A stretch of DNA of 64,000 bases. It comes from Vibrio hangzhouensis. GTDB lineage: Bacteria > Pseudomonadota > Gammaproteobacteria > Enterobacterales > Vibrionaceae. Of the stretch, positions 1 to 9,466 are shown piece after piece. Position 1 is the stretch's first letter. Every line of letters begins with the position of its first letter. Position numbers and translations under genes: made by a program. The notes beneath the pieces are model-generated. The model made no database searches. It was given only the letters and a program-made list of their open reading frames with translations, and was not told the origin of the DNA. Location of the stretch: contig NZ_FNVG01000020.1 of NCBI RefSeq assembly GCF_900107935.1, positions 1 to 64,000 of the forward strand, given 5' to 3'.

Positions 1-1610
1 ACTAACGTACCCATGGCGGTGGGTGTGCCTGATATAACATTGCCATCGTCATCGTGACCCGCTTCGATCACCGCGCCAACAAGCTGACGGCTAACATCAA
101 ACGTTGGCTGGTCGTTGGTACCCGTAATGGTGATGGTCACCGCTTGCTCAATCACCACCCCTTTATCGTCGGTCACTTTCACCGTGAAAACAACGTCTTC
201 CGACTGACCTTCTTTCAGCCCTTGGGTGGCGTCTGAGTTGTTATCTAAAGTGAACGTCCATTTGCCCGTCACCGGATCGATAGCGAAGCTACCGTAGTTG
301 CTGCTGCCTTCGGCGCTGAACGCCAGAACGGAGTCAGCATCCACATCACTCGCAACAAGCGTACCTGACACTATTGATTGGCCAGCCACCTGCGTTCCAT
401 CGTCAAGATTCCCCGCCTCAACAACTTGTCCAGAGAAGTTACTTGAAGTCGAAAACTCTGGCTTATCATTCGTCCCAGTAATAGTGATCACAATCGTGTC
501 CGTCACCACCGCACCTTTGTCATCGGTAACCAAAACCGTGAACTCAGATATAGCAGTTTGACCTTCAGCTAGGGCTTGCGTGGCGGTAGAAGTGTTGTTT
601 AGGGTATAGGTCCATTCACCCGTCTTACTGTCAATGGAGATAGAACCGTATTGATCGGATTGGTTAGCGACCGAATAAGCAAGAACTGAGTCAGTATCGT
701 TATCTGTCGCAACGACTTGGCCAGTCGCCGTGTCATTTCCTGCGTCAATATCGCCGTTATCGAAGTGACCAGATTCGGTCACGCTACCTTCCCCAGGTTC
801 GACTATCACTGGAATATCATTGATAGGATTGATTGTGATGGCGACACCACCCGATTGGACAGAATTTATCTCTCCACGACCATCGTCAACTGTGAAAGTG
901 AACTGTCCAGCATCTTTACCTGCGGTGTATTCCATTGGCGCATCGAATTGCAGGCCCTCAAACTCAGCTTGCGTCAACGGCTGACCTACCGCCACTGGTG
1001 TACCATCAGCGAGTGTTAGGGTGCCTAACTTAGGAATTTCTGTGACGGTGAGCGTTAGCACATCACCATTTGGGTCGATGGGAAAATCGAGGTTTAACTC
1101 ACTATCTTGCGATTCTTCATCATAACTACGTAGATCAAAAACAGTAACGGGAGCGGCATTAGAGAAGATGTCTCGGAGTGTATTAGTCTGAGCATCATTC
1201 AGGCTACGAGGTTCAAGTCCTGTCGTTTCAAAGAAGGTGGCAGCCAGAACCTGAGGATCCATTGCCTCAACCGAAGCCGCATCAGAAATACTGGAGCTGA
1301 GAGCACTGCCAGCAGCAGAAGCCTTGTCTTCATCTTGCGTTGGGTCTTCACCTGCCTCAATTTGTGCGATGATATCCGCTGCGTCCTGATCGTCGAATCC
1401 AGATACTGATGAAACGGCTACGGATTGAACATTCAGTTGTGCAAGTTCTACTCCATTCAACTGATCGCTGGGCTCATTGTCCAAATGAGAAAGAACCACG
1501 TCCCCCGGCCGGGGAGCCACCCCTTCTGGAAGAACTATCAATTTACCTTTTGAATCAAGGACTAATGAACCTGTGACATTTGACAGTCCCAACAATGCTG
1601 CGACACCCAT
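1..1610 (-). CDS. Large VCBS-repeat adhesin with retention module, N-terminal part only
   Basis: Open frame from ATG at 1610 (GGAG Shine-Dalgarno about 7 bases upstream) to the left edge with no stop, so only the first ~536 residues are visible. The first ~40 residues and the following 'AGEDPT' segment with an Ala/Gly-rich SAAG stretch resemble the N-terminal retention module of LapA-type RTX adhesins. That module stays in the periplasm and anchors the protein until LapG-type proteolysis. After about residue 180 there is a cadherin-like domain and then tandem VCBS repeats of roughly 100 residues, each ending in a 'TITGTND' motif and containing 'DVDADSVLAFS'-like and 'VTDDKG' blocks. Proteins of this family are type I-secreted biofilm or host-contact adhesins of several thousand residues. 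The secretion genes would lie outside the window. Family call is firm; the LapG cleavage site is an inference. Confidence 0.85.
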   Translation of the reverse strand, partial: MGVAALLGLSNVTGSLVLDSKGKLIVLPEGVAPRPGDVVLSHLDNEPSDQLNGVELAQLNVQSVAVSSVSGFDDQDAADIIAQIEAGEDPTQDEDKASAAGSALSSSISDAASVEAMDPQVLAATFFETTGLEPRSLNDAQTNTLRDIFSNAAPVTVFDLRSYDEESQDSELNLDFPIDPNGDVLTLTVTEIPKLGTLTLADGTPVAVGQPLTQAEFEGLQFDAPMEYTAGKDAGQFTFTVDDGRGEINSVQSGGVAITINPINDIPVIVEPGEGSVTESGHFDNGDIDAGNDTATGQVVATDNDTDSVLAYSVANQSDQYGSISIDSKTGEWTYTLNNTSTATQALAEGQTAISEFTVLVTDDKGAVVTDTIVITITGTNDKPEFSTSSNFSGQVVEAGNLDDGTQVAGQSIVSGTLVASDVDADSVLAFSAEGSSNYGSFAIDPVTGKWTFTLDNNSDATQGLKEGQSEDVVFTVKVTDDKGVVIEQAVTITITGTNDQPTFDVSRQLVGAVIEAGHDDDGNVISGTPTAMGTL

Positions 1611-1940
1611 AGCGAGCTCCTTTAAAACCGACCACTTTCTGGTAAAAGTTTCTAAAATAAAAACTTTGCTTCGATTAACTAACCTGCCACTCAATATGCA
1701 CTCTTACACATTAAAGAATTATAGGTTTATTAATCGGCATTTCTAATTTATATATGTCGGTAAATATCAGAATTACCAGAACATATAAACTAAAAGTAGC
1801 GACGAATTAGGATATGTCTCAAAAACGAAATGAATGTAGGGCGAAGTGCAGAAAAACGCCGAAATCTGAGTCTTTTTCAAGCAGATTTAGGTAAGGGTTT
1901 GTATGGATTTAGCTGTTATTAAAATCACTAATTCAAATGA
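1611..1940. other. Intergenic, adhesin upstream region
   Basis: AT-rich spacer between the adhesin start and the end of the Lrp-type gene; it should carry the adhesin promoter and a long 5' leader. A weak hairpin with arms aaatctg (1862-1868) and cagattt (1882-1888) could act in termination of the Lrp gene, but it has no proper T tract. I see no ORF or RNA gene in it. Confidence 0.4.
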
Positions 1941-2438
1941 TTACTTAGGTAGAGTCAGTGTATCGAGTAACTCCGGATTAACGCCAAATCCGGTCTTGTG
2001 CTCTTCAATGACCACTTCACTGCGCGTCTGAATGACACCCGGTAAGGTACCAAGTTTAGTAGACATAAATGCCTGATAAGACTTCATATCTTTGGTACGC
2101 ACCTTAATCATGGTATCAAAATCACCAGAAAGGGAATAACACTCTTCGATTTCTGGCATAAGCTCTACTGCTTTGGCAAATTTATCAAAGATGGAGAAGC
2201 TCGTCTGATCTAGACGGATATGAATAAAGACCTGAACGTCCAATCCCAACTTTTCAGGATTGAGCTCTGCATGATAACCAAGAATAAATCCCTCTTTTTC
2301 AAGACGCTTAACCCGATCAGAACAGGGAGACGTAGTGAGATTGACCTGCTTCGCCAGTTCCACAATAGGCATGCGACCTTTAAGGCTGAGTATTCTTAGT
2401 ATTTCTAAATCGATCTTATCTAAAGCAAGGGAAGCCAT
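1941..2438 (-). CDS. Lrp/AsnC family transcriptional regulator
   Basis: 165 residues, the usual length for the family. Residues ~5-65 form the AsnC-type winged helix-turn-helix ('LDKIDLEILRILSLKGRM', then 'DRVKRLEKEGFI'). Residues ~70-155 form the RAM ligand-binding and oligomerisation domain with the 'SLSGDFDTMIKVRTKDM' block. Family members bind DNA as octameric or hexadecameric assemblies and respond to amino acids. The neighbours (an adhesin and a small zinc-ribbon gene) give no clear target and there is no divergent metabolic gene, so the effector is unknown. It is too divergent from the global Lrp for me to name it lrp. Confidence 0.85.
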   Translation of the reverse strand: MASLALDKIDLEILRILSLKGRMPIVELAKQVNLTTSPCSDRVKRLEKEGFILGYHAELNPEKLGLDVQVFIHIRLDQTSFSIFDKFAKAVELMPEIEECYSLSGDFDTMIKVRTKDMKSYQAFMSTKLGTLPGVIQTRSEVVIEEHKTGFGVNPELLDTLTLPK

Positions 2439-2563
2439 TGATTTATCTCGGAGGAATTTTCATTCATCCGATTGTAAATCAATCATTATGCAAGTAAATA
2501 GACTTGTGATCACAAACTCACAACAAATCTATGCTGCGGGATCGTGTACGACACAGGAAAAAA

Positions 2564-2797
2564 CTAAGCTAAGTTCGTTTGCTGACTTAATACTGGTTTG
2601 GCTATCTCTTGGTTTTGCTTATTGCACACTCGACAATAGAGTTGACGTTCAAGCTTATAGTAACCACTGCCATTCACTAACTGTGACATGAGCTGTTGAA
2701 AGCTCTGGAGGATGGTTGGGTTGTCATTTTGACTGCGTCGCATAACCGCTTTATGTGCTGTGTCCTTTTTGCACGCCGCGCAGTAGTTAGTTGGCAT
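2564..2797 (-). CDS. Small zinc-ribbon-like protein, function unknown
   Basis: 77 residues from ATG at 2797, which has GGAG 8 bases upstream. An in-frame ATG at 2824 would add nine residues but its AGGA lies almost on the start codon, so I prefer the shorter form. Two Cys-x-x-Cys pairs (CAAC near the N-terminus, CRVC near residue 57) are spaced as in a single zinc ribbon, with a basic linker between them. No signal peptide or membrane segment. It has no operon partner: the Lrp-type gene downstream on the same strand is 126 bases away. Probably a cytosolic zinc-binding protein; nothing more can be inferred. Confidence 0.6.
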   Translation of the reverse strand: MPTNYCAACKKDTAHKAVMRRSQNDNPTILQSFQQLMSQLVNGSGYYKLERQLYCRVCNKQNQEIAKPVLSQQTNLA

Positions 2798-3113
2798 CTT
2801 GGGGTCTCCGTCTGGTCTGAACATTTCCTGACCATCATTGTGTTAAAGGTCGGCTGAATTACAAAACGATCATTGCAAAAAATGAGGCGGGTATTCCAAA
2901 TTCGCGGTCATTATTTTGCGAATTTTTGATCAAGATTTCGAAATTAACTTACAAACATATCTGTAAAACCGAAGTTGTAAGTAAATATGTAAGAAAACAT
3001 ATCATCTTGCCGCTAAAAATCACCAAAAGCTTCCCATAATCAACAGTACACTTATTATTTCGTCAAAAAAAGCCCACATCACTGTGGGCTTTAACGATAC
3101 TTATGACGGTTTA
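2798..3113. other. Intergenic spacer
   Basis: Holds the promoter of the small zinc-ribbon gene and, at its right end, the terminator of the RND operon. The central part is AT-rich with several 'cttacaaa/gtaagt' fragments but no ORF or convincing operator. Confidence 0.4.
3065..3092 (-). terminator. Rho-independent terminator of the RND efflux operon
   Basis: Stem AAAGCCCACA / TGTGGGCTTT with a 4-base loop; read on the minus strand it is followed by a run of seven T. It lies 22 bases beyond the RND pump stop codon. Confidence 0.85.
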
Positions 3114-6100
3114 TTACTTCACCTGCTTGATATTAAAGAATATGGCAAACAAAACGGGCACCACAATCAATGTCAACACAGTCGCAAAACCCAATCCGGC
3201 CATGATGGTGACCGCCATCGAACCAAAGAAGGCATCAAACACCAAAGGAATCATTCCCAGAATGGTGGTCAGGGCCGCCATGCTAACCGGGCGGACACGA
3301 CTTACCGCACTGTCAATAATCGCCTGGTAGGGATCTTTGCCACTCTCTAGCTCCAAATTAATTTGATCCATCAGTACAATGCCATTTTTGAGGATCATGC
3401 CACTCAGGCTCAACAAACCAAGCAATGCCGTAAAACTAAAAGGCATATTTGAGAGAAGCAGACCAAATGCCACACCAATAATGGACAGTGGAACCGTGAA
3501 CCAGATAACCAACGGCTTCTTCAATGAATTAAACAGAAGCATGGTGATGATAAACATCAACAAGTACCCCATCGGCAATGACTTAAACATCGCTTGTTGG
3601 GCATCCCTGGAAGACTCGTACTCCCCTCCCCATTCGATCGTGTAGCCATCAGGCAGAGGCAGTGATTCTACCTGTGGCTTAACACGAGCGAATAAACTTG
3701 CCGCCGTCTCGTCCCCCAATACATCATGGTCAGCGAGTACGGTTAGCGTACGTTTTCTGTCGCGACGTTGAATAATCGGCTCTTGCCATTCCAACGTGAC
3801 ATTATCAATCACCTGCTCTACTGGCACATACGTTTGTAGCATTGGGCTCCAAATGGAGATGTTTTGCAGCGATGCGTAATCGACACGTTCTGCTTCCGTC
3901 AATCTGGTGACGATGGGTAGCATTTGCGTACCATCACGGAAAACGCCAATCGTGTTACCACCGAATGCCAGTTGCAGAGTGCTCGATAGATCCTCTTTAG
4001 AGATACCCAAGCGGCGCGCTTTCGATTCATTAAACTGAGGTACCAATTGCTTGGTGCGTTCACGCCAGTCATGACGGATGTTTCTTGCGCCAGGATCCGC
4101 AAGCAATACATCTTCCACTTGTACCGCGATATCGCGCAGCACCTGTGGGTCTGGACCAATGATGCGCGCTTCGATCTTCGACGCCGGTGATGGGCCAAAT
4201 TCCATCAGTCGAAGCTGGAAAGTTGGGGTAGCAAATTGAGACGACAGTTCTGCATCCAACGTGTTGAGTAAATCAAACATGTTGTCACGACTGGTGGTTC
4301 GCACTTGCAGCTGAGCATAGCCTTCATAGCTTTTCTCTGGCTGATAAGTCAGCATGAAACGCTGCAAACCTTGCCCAACCGTTGTGGAAACAAACTCCAC
4401 ATTATCTTGGGCCTGAATATACTCTTCCACCTGCTCAGTTTGCTTCAGCGTTTGACGTATATCCGTGCCCTCAGGCATCCACATATCGACAAAGAACATT
4501 GGCGTGTTTGACGGCGGGAAAAACGACTGCTTCACTAAACCAAACGCCATGACAGCGGAAACTAGCAGTGCAATCATGCCCGCAACGGTGAGCCAACGCA
4601 GTTTGAGCGCTAACTCCAAAGACCAACGGAACACCGTAAACAGCACACCTTTGTATGGGTCTGCGGCGGCAGTTTGGTCGTTTTTGTCTGATTCTTTCAG
4701 CAAGATATCGGCTAGAAACGGCGTTAGAGTTAATGCCGTGATCCAGCTAAGGAACAAGGAGTAGCACAGCACCCAGAACAGCGAGCCCATGAACTCACCC
4801 GTGGCGTCTTGTGACAAGCCAATTGGAGCAAAGGCGGTAATTGCTATAACGGTCGCACCAAGTAGCGGCCATTGCGTCTGTTTTGCAATACTCATCGCGG
4901 CTTGCTTTTTGGTTTGCCCCTGCTTAAGTCCAACCAAGATGCCTTCGACAATCACAATCGCATTGTCCACCAACATACCCAGCGCGATGATAAGTGCACC
5001 AAGCGATATTCGGTGTAGCTCAATATTGTTGATACTCATCATAATGAAAGTACCAAACACGGTGAGCAGCAAAACCGCGCCAATAATAATGCCGCTACGC
5101 ATGCCCATAGTGAACAGTAGCACCACAATTACGATACCCACCGCTTGAGCAAGACTGACCACAAAGTCTTGCACCGACTTATCGACTTCCGCCGACTGGT
5201 TGTAAAAGTAGTCAAGATTAATGCCCGCTGGCTTAATGCTCTCAAGCGCTTGTAGCTCAACATCTAACGCCTTACCGACTTCGACCACGTTCACGCCTGC
5301 GCCAAATGAAATCGCCAAGTTAATCGCTGGCTTACCATTAAAGGTGATCACATTTGACGGCTTTTCTTGTATCCCTTTGGAAATATCAGCCACGTCTTTT
5401 AAGCGGATAAGATTACCCGTGTCACGTCCATGTATGATGAGGTTTTCTAGCGACTCAACCGAATCCAAATTGCCGTTTGGACGAATTGCCAAGCTCTCAC
5501 CATTAATCATGATTTCACCGGCAGATTGCACGCTGTTTTGCTGATTGAGCAGCCCCATAACCGTGTTCATGTCTAGGTTAAGGGCAGATAGACGCTCTAA
5601 CGACAGCTCAACGAATAACATCTCTTTTTGGTCACCAGCGATGGCAACTTTACCCACGCCATCCACCAGCTCTAGCTCGCGACTCAAGTAATCAGCGTAA
5701 CGTTTTAGCTCCACATAATCGTAGCCATCACCCGTGAGCATTATCATCACACCAAACACATCACCAAAATCATCGATGATCTGAATCGAATTTACTCCTG
5801 ATGGGAGGTTAGGCCTTAAGTCGTTAATCTTACGGCGCATTTCATCCCAGATTTGGGGAAGTTCATCAGGGCCATAGTCCATTTCCATACTGACCATGAT
5901 CTGTGACAGCCCCGCAGAAGACGTAGACTTGATATTCTTGATGTACGGAAGCTTACGGATCTCTTTTTCCAGCGGATACGTGAGCTCTTCTTCTACTTCA
6001 GTCGAGGTCGCGCCGGAATAAGTTGAAATCACCATCGCATCTTTAATAGTAAAAGCTGGGTCTTCCAAACGCCCTAAGTCGTTAAACGATTGAATACCAC

Positions 6101-6170
6101 CAATAGCCAAGATGACCAGAAACAGCCAGCTAATGACGCGGTTTTTTATTGAATACTCGGTCAAACTCAT
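3114..6170 (-). CDS. RND efflux pump, inner-membrane subunit
   Basis: 1018 residues, a normal RND length. It shows an N-terminal transmembrane helix, large periplasmic porter and docking loops, the TM4 block 'GMLVDNAIVIVEG' and a second TM bundle near the C-terminus with 'LSLSGMILKNGIVLMDQ'. It is a proton-driven drug/metabolite exporter of the HAE group working with the two adaptors encoded just upstream and an outer-membrane channel such as TolC encoded elsewhere. The TM4 Asp pair of AcrB is only a single Asp here (D402 followed by Asn), as in several non-AcrB pumps. Its ATG overlaps the preceding stop (TAATG), so translation is coupled. The two-adaptor arrangement matches the VexIJK of V. 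cholerae and VmeGHI/VmeTUV of V. parahaemolyticus; which one it is cannot be decided without alignment. Confidence 0.92.
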   Translation of the reverse strand: MSLTEYSIKNRVISWLFLVILAIGGIQSFNDLGRLEDPAFTIKDAMVISTYSGATSTEVEEELTYPLEKEIRKLPYIKNIKSTSSAGLSQIMVSMEMDYGPDELPQIWDEMRRKINDLRPNLPSGVNSIQIIDDFGDVFGVMIMLTGDGYDYVELKRYADYLSRELELVDGVGKVAIAGDQKEMLFVELSLERLSALNLDMNTVMGLLNQQNSVQSAGEIMINGESLAIRPNGNLDSVESLENLIIHGRDTGNLIRLKDVADISKGIQEKPSNVITFNGKPAINLAISFGAGVNVVEVGKALDVELQALESIKPAGINLDYFYNQSAEVDKSVQDFVVSLAQAVGIVIVVLLFTMGMRSGIIIGAVLLLTVFGTFIMMSINNIELHRISLGALIIALGMLVDNAIVIVEGILVGLKQGQTKKQAAMSIAKQTQWPLLGATVIAITAFAPIGLSQDATGEFMGSLFWVLCYSLFLSWITALTLTPFLADILLKESDKNDQTAAADPYKGVLFTVFRWSLELALKLRWLTVAGMIALLVSAVMAFGLVKQSFFPPSNTPMFFVDMWMPEGTDIRQTLKQTEQVEEYIQAQDNVEFVSTTVGQGLQRFMLTYQPEKSYEGYAQLQVRTTSRDNMFDLLNTLDAELSSQFATPTFQLRLMEFGPSPASKIEARIIGPDPQVLRDIAVQVEDVLLADPGARNIRHDWRERTKQLVPQFNESKARRLGISKEDLSSTLQLAFGGNTIGVFRDGTQMLPIVTRLTEAERVDYASLQNISIWSPMLQTYVPVEQVIDNVTLEWQEPIIQRRDRKRTLTVLADHDVLGDETAASLFARVKPQVESLPLPDGYTIEWGGEYESSRDAQQAMFKSLPMGYLLMFIITMLLFNSLKKPLVIWFTVPLSIIGVAFGLLLSNMPFSFTALLGLLSLSGMILKNGIVLMDQINLELESGKDPYQAIIDSAVSRVRPVSMAALTTILGMIPLVFDAFFGSMAVTIMAGLGFATVLTLIVVPVLFAIFFNIKQVK

Positions 6171-7228
6171 TATTTATTGTTCTCCATGAGCGCTACTGCT
6201 TCGCCGTCTCTGAGCTTTCTCAGACTTGAGCTAATTAAAATGTCACCTTGGGCAACGCCTGAATCGACGATCACCCCAAAGCTATTGACTTGGTCAACAC
6301 GCACCGGCGTTTTCATCGCCCTGCCATCTTCATGCTTCCAAACAAAAAACTGTTTCGGCTCCATGCCAGCTTCCAGTACTGTCATTGGCAATTGATAACC
6401 TTGAATCGTACTTAACCCTGCAGCGACCATGTCCACATGCACTGACACACTGGTACCCGGTAGGATTTTCTCTTTGGGTTGAGGCATTTGTAGCCAAAGT
6501 TCATAAGCACGACTTTGAGCATCTGGCTCGCTGGAGTGCTCCAGGTAGGTCATGGTGTAGCTTTCATCAATGCCAGAGAAAAATGCGCGCGGCTGGTAGG
6601 CATTGCGCTGAGCTTGAGGAGTGATAGACGCTAAAATGTGGTCAGATAGACTGATCTTCACGTAGACTTTGTCATCCTGATAAATGGATACCACGGTTTC
6701 ACCCGGGCCAACGTTTTCAAAACGCTCTTTGTTAACCTCGGCAACCACGCCAGAAAACGGCGCTTTTAAGCTGGTGTACTGAAGTTGGTGCTGAACATTC
6801 TGGTATTGCGCCTTCGCCAATTGTCGATTGGATGTCAGCTCGTCCAGCTCAGAGTTGGAAATCATGTCTCGCGCATATAACTCGGTACCACGACGCAGTT
6901 GCTTGGTCGCCAGTTCATATTGAGCCTGTGCATCACGGTATTGCTGCTGGAGCTTTTCATCATTCAGTTTGGCAACAACCTGACCCTTCTTCACCGATTG
7001 ACCCGGCTTCACAAGCAAATGGGCAATTTCACCTTGGATTCGAAATGACAGCTTAGTTTGCTCAGCGGTGACAACTTGACCTTTAAACTCGCGATATTGC
7101 TGCTCTACGGGTTTAGAAACTTCAATAGACTCGACCATCAAAGGTGCACGCTCACGAACGGCAACATCCGAATTACAGCCCGCTAGTGCCAATGATACTA
7201 AGCCGAGAGCAATGATTGATCTCTTCAT
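6170..7228 (-). CDS. RND periplasmic adaptor (membrane fusion protein), second of two
   Basis: 352 residues. Lipoprotein signal peptide with lipobox LALAGC (Cys18) for anchoring in the periplasmic face of the inner membrane. It is followed by the barrel-sandwich half motif around 'RIQGEIAHLLVKPGQSVKKGQVVAKL', an alpha-helical hairpin (residues ~90-140) and the return half 'YTSLKAPFSGVVAEV', then beta-barrel and membrane-proximal domains. Links the RND pump to the outer-membrane channel. Start and stop overlap both neighbours by one base (TAATG at each junction), so the three genes form one translationally coupled operon. No outer-membrane factor is present. Confidence 0.9.
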   Translation of the reverse strand: MKRSIIALGLVSLALAGCNSDVAVRERAPLMVESIEVSKPVEQQYREFKGQVVTAEQTKLSFRIQGEIAHLLVKPGQSVKKGQVVAKLNDEKLQQQYRDAQAQYELATKQLRRGTELYARDMISNSELDELTSNRQLAKAQYQNVQHQLQYTSLKAPFSGVVAEVNKERFENVGPGETVVSIYQDDKVYVKISLSDHILASITPQAQRNAYQPRAFFSGIDESYTMTYLEHSSEPDAQSRAYELWLQMPQPKEKILPGTSVSVHVDMVAAGLSTIQGYQLPMTVLEAGMEPKQFFVWKHEDGRAMKTPVRVDQVNSFGVIVDSGVAQGDILISSSLRKLRDGEAVALMENNK

Positions 7229-8301
7229 TAGATGCCCCCCTCACGCGCCCACAACTTAACTCGCTGTCCTTCCACTAAGTTTGCCGCACCGGCTACCACG
7301 ATTTGATCGCCTTGCTGCAAGCCCGCAGTCACGGCACCACTTTCATTGGTAGACAGTTGGATTTGGTGAATTTGCTCTGTCACGGGATCAAAGCGCCACA
7401 CCTTACCACTGGCCGCTTGTTGACTGATCCACGCACTGGCTGGCAGTGAAAATGCTCGCTCTTTTGCTTCACTTTGAATATGTACTTGTCCAGACATACC
7501 GGAGAGTACATTGATGTTTTGTGGCTTAACTATTGTCACAGCAGCTGCGTAGCTGTTGGTATCAAGATCAGGCTGCATGGCAATTTCACGGAATCTGGCT
7601 TCAATACGCTGATTACGATGACTGTCTAGCGTGACAAAAAAATGCTGATTCTTTAACTCTTCTAGCGTCATCGCTTTCACTTCCGTAACCGGAATAGTGA
7701 ATGTCACGTCAAGATCGTCACTGCTAATAAGATTCAAAATCGGCTGTTTTGCCCCAACGACTTCAAACGGCTTTTGGTAAGTCATAGAGACCACACCATC
7801 AAACGGCGCAATGATTTGGGTATAACCAAGATCGGCTTTAGCTTGTGCCAATGACGCCTTAGCGGCTTTAAATTGGGTTTCGTTGCGGTCGAACTCATCG
7901 GCACTAATCAGCTTTTTAGCAAATAGCTGCTTGGCGCGTTGCCACTGCGATTCTGCAAGATCGAACTCGGCCTGTTTTGCATCCAAGGCAACTTGATAGT
8001 CGGTTGGATCGAGCGTCGCTAAGATCTCACCTTTCTTAATGGCCTCACCCATTTTGACGTCTATCGACGAAATTTGCCCTGCGACCTGAAAAGAGAGTTG
8101 AGCACGATCCGTCGCATCGACTTGTGCAAGATAGCTGCTGACAGGAGCAAAATTGAGTTCAGGAACCTGTACTACTTTGACGGGCTTGATCACTGGTTCA
8201 TTGATTTCTGATTGTGCTTGATTGCACCCAGATAAGCTGATGGCCGCGAATATGGGGAGCATCAGCACGCTGACTTTTTTGAATAGACGATGGGTGTTCA
8301 T
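7228..8301 (-). CDS. RND periplasmic adaptor (membrane fusion protein), first of two
   Basis: 357 residues from ATG at 8301. The open frame continues to 8400, but those 33 codons cross the operator repeats and would bury the signal peptide, so the internal ATG is the right start. Signal peptide ends in lipobox LSGC. The biotinyl-lipoyl-like halves ('QVAGQISSIDVKMGEAIKKGEIL' region and 'YTQIIAPFDGVVSM') flank a coiled-coil hairpin at residues ~95-150. It is a paralogue of the next gene product; two adaptors per pump suggest a mixed adaptor ring. First gene of the operon, probably repressed by the divergent TetR protein. Confidence 0.9.
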   Translation of the reverse strand: MNTHRLFKKVSVLMLPIFAAISLSGCNQAQSEINEPVIKPVKVVQVPELNFAPVSSYLAQVDATDRAQLSFQVAGQISSIDVKMGEAIKKGEILATLDPTDYQVALDAKQAEFDLAESQWQRAKQLFAKKLISADEFDRNETQFKAAKASLAQAKADLGYTQIIAPFDGVVSMTYQKPFEVVGAKQPILNLISSDDLDVTFTIPVTEVKAMTLEELKNQHFFVTLDSHRNQRIEARFREIAMQPDLDTNSYAAAVTIVKPQNINVLSGMSGQVHIQSEAKERAFSLPASAWISQQAASGKVWRFDPVTEQIHQIQLSTNESGAVTAGLQQGDQIVVAGAANLVEGQRVKLWAREGGI

Positions 8302-8323
8302 AATATTTATCCCAAATTTATAC

Positions 8324-8414
8324 TTTACGATCGTGCAGTAAATTAACTTTACAGTTGTGCAGTATATGTTTAATTTGAAAGAGATCAATACATATTGCAC
8401 GCACGTGCAGTATA
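8324..8414. promoter_or_regulatory. Three operator-like repeats upstream of the RND operon
   Basis: Three copies of a ~19-base element ending in GTGCAGTA: 8324-8342, 8348-8366 and 8395-8414. The third is the most symmetric (TGCAC-gcac-GTGCA). Copies one and two lie 24 bases apart and the third a further 47, close to whole numbers of helical turns pairwise. They sit between the adaptor start and the divergent TetR gene, so they are the probable binding sites of that regulator. Confidence 0.65.
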
Positions 8415-8571
8415 ATTTTTTGTATGCTTTTCATCACTTTTGGTTATATACAAGCCCTCAGGCCCCGGCATAAGTAGATCTACTGCATTGTGACGTTCGC
8501 CGATGTGCATCTTGTCGATAGGTGGGGAATTCAGTACCCTGTATAGGACTGATTAATTAAAAAGGTATCGA

Positions 8572-9294
8572 GTGGAGAAGAAAAAAGGTCGTCGCAGCGC
8601 CATGGCGGCAGAAGAGACGAAAAACCTGATCATGACGGTCGCCGCGCAAATGTTTTGCGAACTGGGATATGAGAGAGTTTCTATTCGTAATATCAGTGAG
8701 CGTGCAGGTGTGTCTCATAGTTTGATTCGTCACCACTTCGGTAGTAAGGAGCAAATCTGGTACGGCATCAGCGACCATATGCACGCCTACATGCAGAAAT
8801 ACATCCTGCACCTTCTCGAGCAACTACCAGAAGATACCCCAACCAATGTGAAGCTCTATCGTTTTTCCGTTGAAATGCTGGCTCACATTATGGTTGTCCG
8901 CGAGCCTATTCAGCTCATTGCCGATGCTATGCGTCAGGAAAACGAATTCTTTGACTATTTTGTGGATAGCAAAGGGGAAATCGAATGCATCGTGAAGGCG
9001 CTGGTCGATGAATATAATCAAGGTCGAGCACATGACGATCGTTTGAACAGACAAGAACTCAAATGGCAGATGATGCTGTATGCCCATGGCTCAGCATGTA
9101 TGATGCCCATGCTTAAAGAAACCTGGTCTGAAGTTACTCAAGATGAAGATGAGTGTTTGCTGAAACACTGGCAACTATTTGAACAACTCACTGCTGCCAA
9201 ACTTCACGTTGATAAGCAGTATCGACTCAATCCAGACAAAGTCTCCGATCTGGTTCACCATGTCGAATGTGGCTGGGAAGAGTGCCCGATATAA
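8572..9294 (+). CDS. TetR/AcrR family transcriptional regulator
   Basis: 240 residues starting at GTG (8572) with no strong Shine-Dalgarno site. A basic N-terminus is followed by the TetR helix-turn-helix at residues ~18-65 ('AAQMFCELGYERVSIRNISERAGVSHSLIRHHFGSK'-type block). The helical C-terminal domain would bind the inducer. It is transcribed away from the RND operon across a spacer with three operator-like repeats, the standard layout for a local repressor of an efflux pump. A good terminator follows. Ligand unknown. Confidence 0.88.
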   Translation: MEKKKGRRSAMAAEETKNLIMTVAAQMFCELGYERVSIRNISERAGVSHSLIRHHFGSKEQIWYGISDHMHAYMQKYILHLLEQLPEDTPTNVKLYRFSVEMLAHIMVVREPIQLIADAMRQENEFFDYFVDSKGEIECIVKALVDEYNQGRAHDDRLNRQELKWQMMLYAHGSACMMPMLKETWSEVTQDEDECLLKHWQLFEQLTAAKLHVDKQYRLNPDKVSDLVHHVECGWEECPI

Positions 9295-9308
9295 GCTAAC
9301 TCATTGAT

Positions 9309-9335
9309 AAAAAGCAGCGTAACGCTGCTTTTTTT
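9309..9335 (+). terminator. Rho-independent terminator after tetR-type gene
   Basis: Stem AGCAGCG / CGCTGCT with a TAA loop followed by seven T, 15 bases beyond the stop codon. Confidence 0.88.
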
Positions 9336-9466
9336 GTGCCCTAAAGTCACCAAACTCAAGGTTACTAAAAGTATACTAATTGATTTTAGTTTTTAGGTTA
9401 CTTTAATATACCACCAGAGCGCTCGGACACACTCCAGACATAGTGAAATTTAGAGGACATAAAACC

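Noticed and set aside
54..1019. Plus-strand ORFs in the adhesin region
   Set aside because: They are antisense shadows of the VCBS-repeat gene, with low-complexity Thr/Ser/Val content and no start sites.
2335..2691. Plus-strand ORF of 118 residues overlapping the Lrp start and small zinc-ribbon gene
   Set aside because: Antisense to both real genes and composition does not resemble a protein.
8302..8400. 33-codon N-terminal extension of the first adaptor
   Set aside because: It crosses the operator repeats and displaces the lipoprotein signal peptide; ATG 8301 is followed directly by a good signal sequence.
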